In this document: positions 6,210 through 8,523 of the stretch, piece by piece
Layout of the letters: each line of letters starts with the position of its first letter
Numbering within the stretch: position 1 is the first letter of the stretch
Assembly (NCBI GenBank): GCA_031411335.1
Contig: JANOAX010000053.1
Span: 1-8,523, forward strand
DNA from: JAJTFW01 sp031411335
Lineage (GTDB): Bacteria; Bacteroidota; Bacteroidia; AKYH767-A; OLB10
DNA: 8,523 nucleotides
Direction: 5' to 3'
Notes under the pieces: generated by a model
Told to the model about the DNA's origin: nothing
Seen by the model: only the letters and a program-made list of their open reading frames with translations
The model's database searches: none
Program-made: the position numbers and the translations under genes

Positions 6210-7167
6210 AATTTATAGATTTTCCTGTTAAATTAAAGATTGGTAAGTTATAGGTCGGATTTGATCCTTTTGGATAATGATATTTAAATTTACTTGCACT
6301 ATTTGGCGAAATATTGACTTCATTTTGCCCTCCAGGAACTGATGCTTTTTGATTACCCCCTAAAATTAAAATTCGTCCATCATTATTTGTACCAACTACT
6401 ATTCCCACGTGTCCTTTCCCGTCTCCATATGATATGGTTGCTATACTTCCATAGGCAGGGTTTTCCAAAGCTTGTCCCCATTTATTTCTGAACGATAAAG
6501 CCGTTGCATAACCTGTTCCATCAACACCACTAGTTTCAAGTGTAAAATTCACAAATCCAGCACACCACGATGTAGCATCGTTTATATCTTTTCCTTTCAG
6601 TTGAGTATAGGTTAAATATTCCTCTATTCTCGAATTACTCTCTATTCCTTCAAACCGAGCCACTCCCAATTCTTCGAAAGCTCTATCGACCCAAGGGGTA
6701 TTATTTACATAAGTCATTGATCGATCAGAATTATAACTTTCTGACATCAATCCATTCTCAACATTACCTCCTATGTTTACATTGCTCCATATTTTATCTC
6801 TTTTATATGACAACCCTCTATAAGTCTCATTACTTTTCAAGTCCTTATCATTAGCACTAGTTACATCATCACGCCAAGTAATATTTCCATCAGCACCTTC
6901 AACCCAATCATCTTTTGCTCCATTTGGGTCTATTTTCGCAATAGGGTTGTTACTAAAAGCATGATAAGAACTCATCCATTGTTTTACAACAGGATCAATA
7001 TTCCATCTCCTACCTAACCGTGTATCATACTCCCAAAACAAAGCAGTGTTGTGATTTCCGTTTCCTGATATCTCATCAACCTTCTCTTGTCCATTAAAGG
7101 AGAAGCGGTAACCTAATTCGATACCTCTATTTTGACAGTAAAATATTGAAGAACAATTAATTATCAT
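6193..7167 (-). CDS. Orphan Rhs tip with TIGR02594/CHAP-like peptidoglycan hydrolase toxin
   Basis: 324 aa from ATG 7167; a TTG at 7203 would add 12 residues. Homology to Rhs starts only at YRFSFNGQEKVDE (about residue 20) and continues through YDTRLGRRWNIDP and FSNNPIAKIDPNGA to about 85, so the whole Rhs shell is missing. The tip at about 165-300 matches my recollection of the TIGR02594 family of NlpC/P60-CHAP-like enzymes. It has a catalytic Cys in SWCAGFVNFTLE (about 201), GTGYATALSFRNKWG, a catalytic His in DGKGHVGIVVG (about 253), and LILGGNQ. The product should cleave peptidoglycan peptide bonds in the periplasm of a target cell. It is an orphan toxin cassette whose residues 1-18 are non-Rhs filler. 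It overlaps its probable immunity lipoprotein and would become functional if joined to an rhs body. Confidence 0.85.
   Translation of the reverse strand: MIINCSSIFYCQNRGIELGYRFSFNGQEKVDEISGNGNHNTALFWEYDTRLGRRWNIDPVVKQWMSSYHAFSNNPIAKIDPNGAKDDWVEGADGNITWRDDVTSANDKDLKSNETYRGLSYKRDKIWSNVNIGGNVENGLMSESYNSDRSMTYVNNTPWVDRAFEELGVARFEGIESNSRIEEYLTYTQLKGKDINDATSWCAGFVNFTLETSGVDGTGYATALSFRNKWGQALENPAYGSIATISYGDGKGHVGIVVGTNNDGRILILGGNQKASVPGGQNEVNISPNSASKFKYHYPKGSNPTYNLPIFNLTGKSINYGNTR
7091..7110 (-). repeat. 20-bp inverted repeat, copy B (in rhs tip 2)
   Basis: Exact inverted copy of 1783-1802, placed where recognisable Rhs homology of the second tip begins. Both copies read YRFSFNG in the same codon phase, so inversion between them would fuse the rhs body to this tip in frame. 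Confidence 0.85.
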
Positions 7168-7184
7168 CAAATCTAGGTTGGAGA

Positions 7185-7200
7185 TTATTTTTAAAAATAA
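7185..7200. repeat. 16-bp perfect AT palindrome
   Basis: TTATTTTTAAAAATAA is its own reverse complement and lies 18 bp upstream of the ATG of the orphan tip. It may be an operator or simply AT-rich chance. Confidence 0.4.
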
Positions 7201-7277
7201 CAAAAAAACAATTCTTTGCCATTAAATAGCTTAAAAGTCGGAAAATGAAATCTAATTGGACTCTATTATTTCGAACC

Positions 7278-7311
7278 AAAAATGCTTAGTCGTTCGTCTT
7301 CTTTCGACTAA
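7278..7311 (-). terminator. Terminator-like hairpin at the end of the 33-aa gene
   Basis: TTAGTCG (7311-7305 on -) pairs with CGACTAA (7292-7286) around a 12-nt loop, followed by GCATTTTT. The stop codon TAA is part of the second arm, as in compact bacterial genes. Confidence 0.45.
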
Positions 7312-7387
7312 AAAAGGATTCCGTAATCTGACTGTAAATAACCAAGGCAAAAGTCACCACCACTATCGCTATCGAAACGTTCATCAT
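7286..7387 (-). CDS. 33-aa single-pass membrane microprotein
   Basis: The frame from ATG 7387 (second ATG at 7384) gives MMNVSIAIVVVTFALVIYSQ, then ITESFFSRKKTND. It has one hydrophobic helix at about residues 4-18, followed by a basic tail (SRKK), which predicts an inner-membrane protein with its C-terminus in the cytoplasm. It is too short for most gene callers. Support comes from a good TTG-N17-TATTTTTG promoter 22 nt upstream and a hairpin plus T-run at its stop codon, giving a complete monocistronic unit. It lies 101 bp downstream of the SET gene on the same strand. Function unknown; no homologue recognised. Confidence 0.55.
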   Translation of the reverse strand: MMNVSIAIVVVTFALVIYSQITESFFSRKKTND

Positions 7388-7409
7388 ATCTTTCTGTCTT
7401 TGTTGGTTG

Positions 7410-7437
7410 CAAAAATATACCAAAAAAGTCAGTACAA
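7410..7437 (-). promoter_or_regulatory. Bacteroidota promoter TTG-N17-TATTTTTG
   Basis: On the - strand, TTG (7437-7435) and TATTTTTG (7417-7410) are 17 nt apart, fitting the TTG-N17-23-TAnnTTTG promoter pattern known from Flavobacteria. The start site would give a leader of about 15-20 nt for the 33-aa gene. Confidence 0.6.
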
Positions 7438-7441
7438 TTTT

Positions 7442-7464
7442 AAAAAATAGTTAAATGAGTTAAC
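7442..7464 (-). terminator. Weak terminator candidate after the SET gene
   Basis: On the - strand, GTTAA-CTCAT-TTAAC is followed by TATTTTTT. The stem is only 5 AU-rich pairs; the T-tract and the position 25 nt past the SET stop are the support. Confidence 0.3.
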
Positions 7465-7488
7465 AAGTAATTGTTGATTTTTTAAATG

Positions 7489-8076
7489 TTAAGCAAACTC
7501 CAATTCTTTTTTCACTTTTTTAATAGTCGTTTTTGTTTGACCATTTAAAGGTTTTCCTTTTTCAAGGGCTAATTTTTTCAATTTGTTTTCTTTTCTTTTT
7601 TGGCGCTCGCGTTCTAAAATAATTTCACGAGTGCCATCTAAATATCTCCAATAATCATCTCCATAATGTACGAAAACTTCTTGGCCCGGTTGGATTGTAC
7701 GGGTAGCAACAATAAATACTTTCTGTACACCATCTCGGCGCTTAATTTCATATTGAGCGTTGTTTTTTAATCCTTCAACTCGTCCAACACCCCTAGCATC
7801 ATTCGCATAACGTCCAAAGGCCCAAGGCGTAAAATAAGCATCAACACAACGATTTTTAGTCATAAAAAAAGCATAACCTTCATGACCCTCTTGAGAACGT
7901 TTTTCACATTCTGCCCAAGTCACAATTTCGCCTTCATATTCGCATACAATATCTCCGCGCTTAAATTCAACGAGTGCAAACAGGCCTTTGCCTGCATTAG
8001 GAAGTTGACTGGTATTTATTTTTACTACTCCATTGGAGTCGACTAGAGCACCTTTCGCCTTTTTAGAAATTTTCAT
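7489..8076 (-). CDS. SET-domain protein-lysine methyltransferase-like protein
   Basis: 195 aa. A SET domain fills about residues 18-145. It shows AGKGLFALVEFKRGD (28-42, cofactor-loop GxG), CEYEGEI (45-51), FGRYANDARG with NNAQYE (87-110, the variant of the RFINHxCxPN motif forming the pseudoknot and S-adenosylmethionine site), then GQEVFVHYGDDYW (131-143, the GEELxxDY motif). The usual cysteines of the eukaryotic post-SET zinc site are absent. After 150 comes a Lys/Arg-rich tail ('ERERQKRKENKLKKLALEKG') that could bind nucleic acid or be coiled. It is expected to transfer methyl groups to protein lysines in the cytoplasm; the substrate is unknown. A TATCTTTG box 7 nt before the ATG implies a near-leaderless mRNA. 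It is unrelated to the toxin cassettes and may be the conserved flank of the variable island. Confidence 0.85.
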   Translation of the reverse strand: MKISKKAKGALVDSNGVVKINTSQLPNAGKGLFALVEFKRGDIVCEYEGEIVTWAECEKRSQEGHEGYAFFMTKNRCVDAYFTPWAFGRYANDARGVGRVEGLKNNAQYEIKRRDGVQKVFIVATRTIQPGQEVFVHYGDDYWRYLDGTREIILERERQKRKENKLKKLALEKGKPLNGQTKTTIKKVKKELEFA

Positions 8077-8083
8077 AAGGCTG

Positions 8084-8091
8084 CAAAGATA
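8084..8091 (-). promoter_or_regulatory. TAnnTTTG -7 box of the SET gene
   Basis: TATCTTTG on the - strand, followed by CAGCCTT and then ATG. The box is a perfect match to the Bacteroidota -7 element. The -33 element is unclear. The start point would be only a few nt from the ATG. Confidence 0.6.
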
Positions 8092-8113
8092 GTATGTCTA
8101 AGTCATTAAAAGC

Positions 8114-8136
8114 ATAATTGATGAAAAATCAATTAT
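8114..8136. repeat. 9-bp perfect inverted repeat upstream of SET
   Basis: ATAATTGAT-GAAAA-ATCAATTAT lies 23-45 bp upstream of the -7 box of the SET gene, overlapping the region where RNA polymerase or an activator would bind. It may be an operator. A second, weaker pair, GATTAA/TTAATC, is at 8162-8185. Confidence 0.4.
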
Positions 8137-8207
8137 TAATTAGTAATGATAAAAATGGACTGATTAAATAATCGAATAATTAATCAATCCTATATAATGA
8201 TGTAATA

Positions 8208-8303
8208 TTAAGAATTGGTATTCTTCGCTCTTACATCAAGATATTGTTGCCATACTACACATAATACGCCTAATACAATAATTAGAATGGATACAGTTTT
8301 CAT
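8208..8303 (-). CDS. 31-aa single-pass membrane microprotein
   Basis: From ATG 8303 the frame reads MKTVSILIIVLGVLCVVWQQ, then YLDVRAKNTNS. It has a hydrophobic helix at about residues 4-18 and a short polar tail. The N-terminus could also be read as a signal peptide with no mature domain. An A-rich leader (AAAAAATAAAAAAA) precedes the ATG, which is a common translation signal in Bacteroidota. It lies 131 bp upstream of the SET gene on the same strand. It is similar in design to, but not a copy of, the 33-aa protein at 7286-7387. Function unknown. Confidence 0.5.
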   Translation of the reverse strand: MKTVSILIIVLGVLCVVWQQYLDVRAKNTNS

Positions 8304-8340
8304 TTTTTTTATTTTTTGATATAACTCAAAGTTCGGCTGA

Positions 8341-8372
8341 CAAAGTACTTTTAGCTTCTAGTTTTTGGCAAA
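8341..8372 (-). promoter_or_regulatory. Weak promoter candidate for the 31-aa gene
   Basis: On the - strand, TTTG (8372-8369) and TACTTTG (8347-8341) are 21 nt apart. The -7 box is one base shorter than TAnnTTTG. Confidence 0.3.
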
Positions 8373-8502
8373 TAGACGATGAAATGGGGCGAAAAACCCT
8401 TGTGCATTGACTATTTTCGGGTTTTTATTTGGCTCAATTCATATGGAATGAGCAAAAAAGGGTACTCCAAAATTGGTTTTATCATTGATATATTAAAAAT
8501 GA

Positions 8503-8523
8503 TATTGAATAGGATATTCAATA
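8503..8523. repeat. Perfect 9-bp inverted repeat at the window edge
   Basis: TATTGAATA-GGA-TATTCAATA ends exactly at the last base, so it may extend further. Upstream lie two more inverted repeats: AAAAACCC (8392-8399) with GGGTTTTT (8419-8426), and GCTC-a-ATTC (8432-8440) with GAAT-GAGC (8446-8453). Together they make 8390-8523 hairpin-rich. No gene is convincing in this stretch. Confidence 0.6.

Noticed and set aside
7256..7450. 64-codon + strand frame
   Set aside because: It starts at a TTG, has an unlikely His/Arg/Tyr-rich composition and overlaps the 33-aa gene, which has promoter and terminator support on the other strand.
8379..8523. Open + strand frame from ATG 8379 to the window end (MKWGEKPLCIDYF…)
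   Set aside because: Only 48 codons, with no clear promoter or family, and it runs through three hairpins. Chance is likely; sequence to the right is needed to judge it.

Overview
The window reads as an accessory region of a low-GC Bacteroidota chromosome, possibly a Saprospiraceae/Chitinophagales-type lineage. The evidence is a secreted DUF4476 protein, Rhs proteins with the Bacteroidota-style 'NRLYHVND…DDIDDQG' and 'YRFSFNGKEKDDE' phrases, TAnnTTTG-type -7 promoter boxes, and AT-rich coding with few Shine-Dalgarno sites. No rRNA, tRNA or CRISPR array was seen.

Layout, left to right. 1-175: a tandem array of about 33-bp units, each holding a terminator-like hairpin plus T-tract. 357-1076 (-): exported DUF4476 protein with an unusually strong SD. 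About 1151-1410 (+): degraded middle part of an rhs gene. 1411-2559 (+): the surviving Rhs core plus an unrecognised C-terminal toxin domain, followed with a 4-nt overlap by a lipoprotein that is its probable immunity protein (2556-3206). 3284-5084 (-): two overlapping tyrosine recombinase genes, the first with a complete active site, the second with key residues replaced. 5085-5597: recombinase upstream region with an imperfect inverted repeat and a small ORF. 5598-7167 (-): a second Rhs tip lacking almost all of its Rhs body, carrying a TIGR02594/CHAP-like cell-wall hydrolase domain, overlapped by a second lipoprotein (probable immunity). 7286-7387 (-): a 33-aa membrane microprotein with its own promoter and terminator. 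7489-8076 (-): SET-domain methyltransferase with a near-leaderless promoter. 8208-8303 (-): a 31-aa membrane microprotein. 8304-8523: hairpin-rich DNA.

The two Rhs tips face each other across the recombinase pair, and each starts at the same 20-bp sequence (1783-1802 on +, 7091-7110 on -) in the same reading frame. Inversion between these sites would exchange the toxin-immunity cassette attached to the rhs body without breaking the frame, so the segment looks like a two-state toxin-tip switch or its relic. This is inference: the repeat lies in a conserved Rhs motif, and the rhs body here is damaged.
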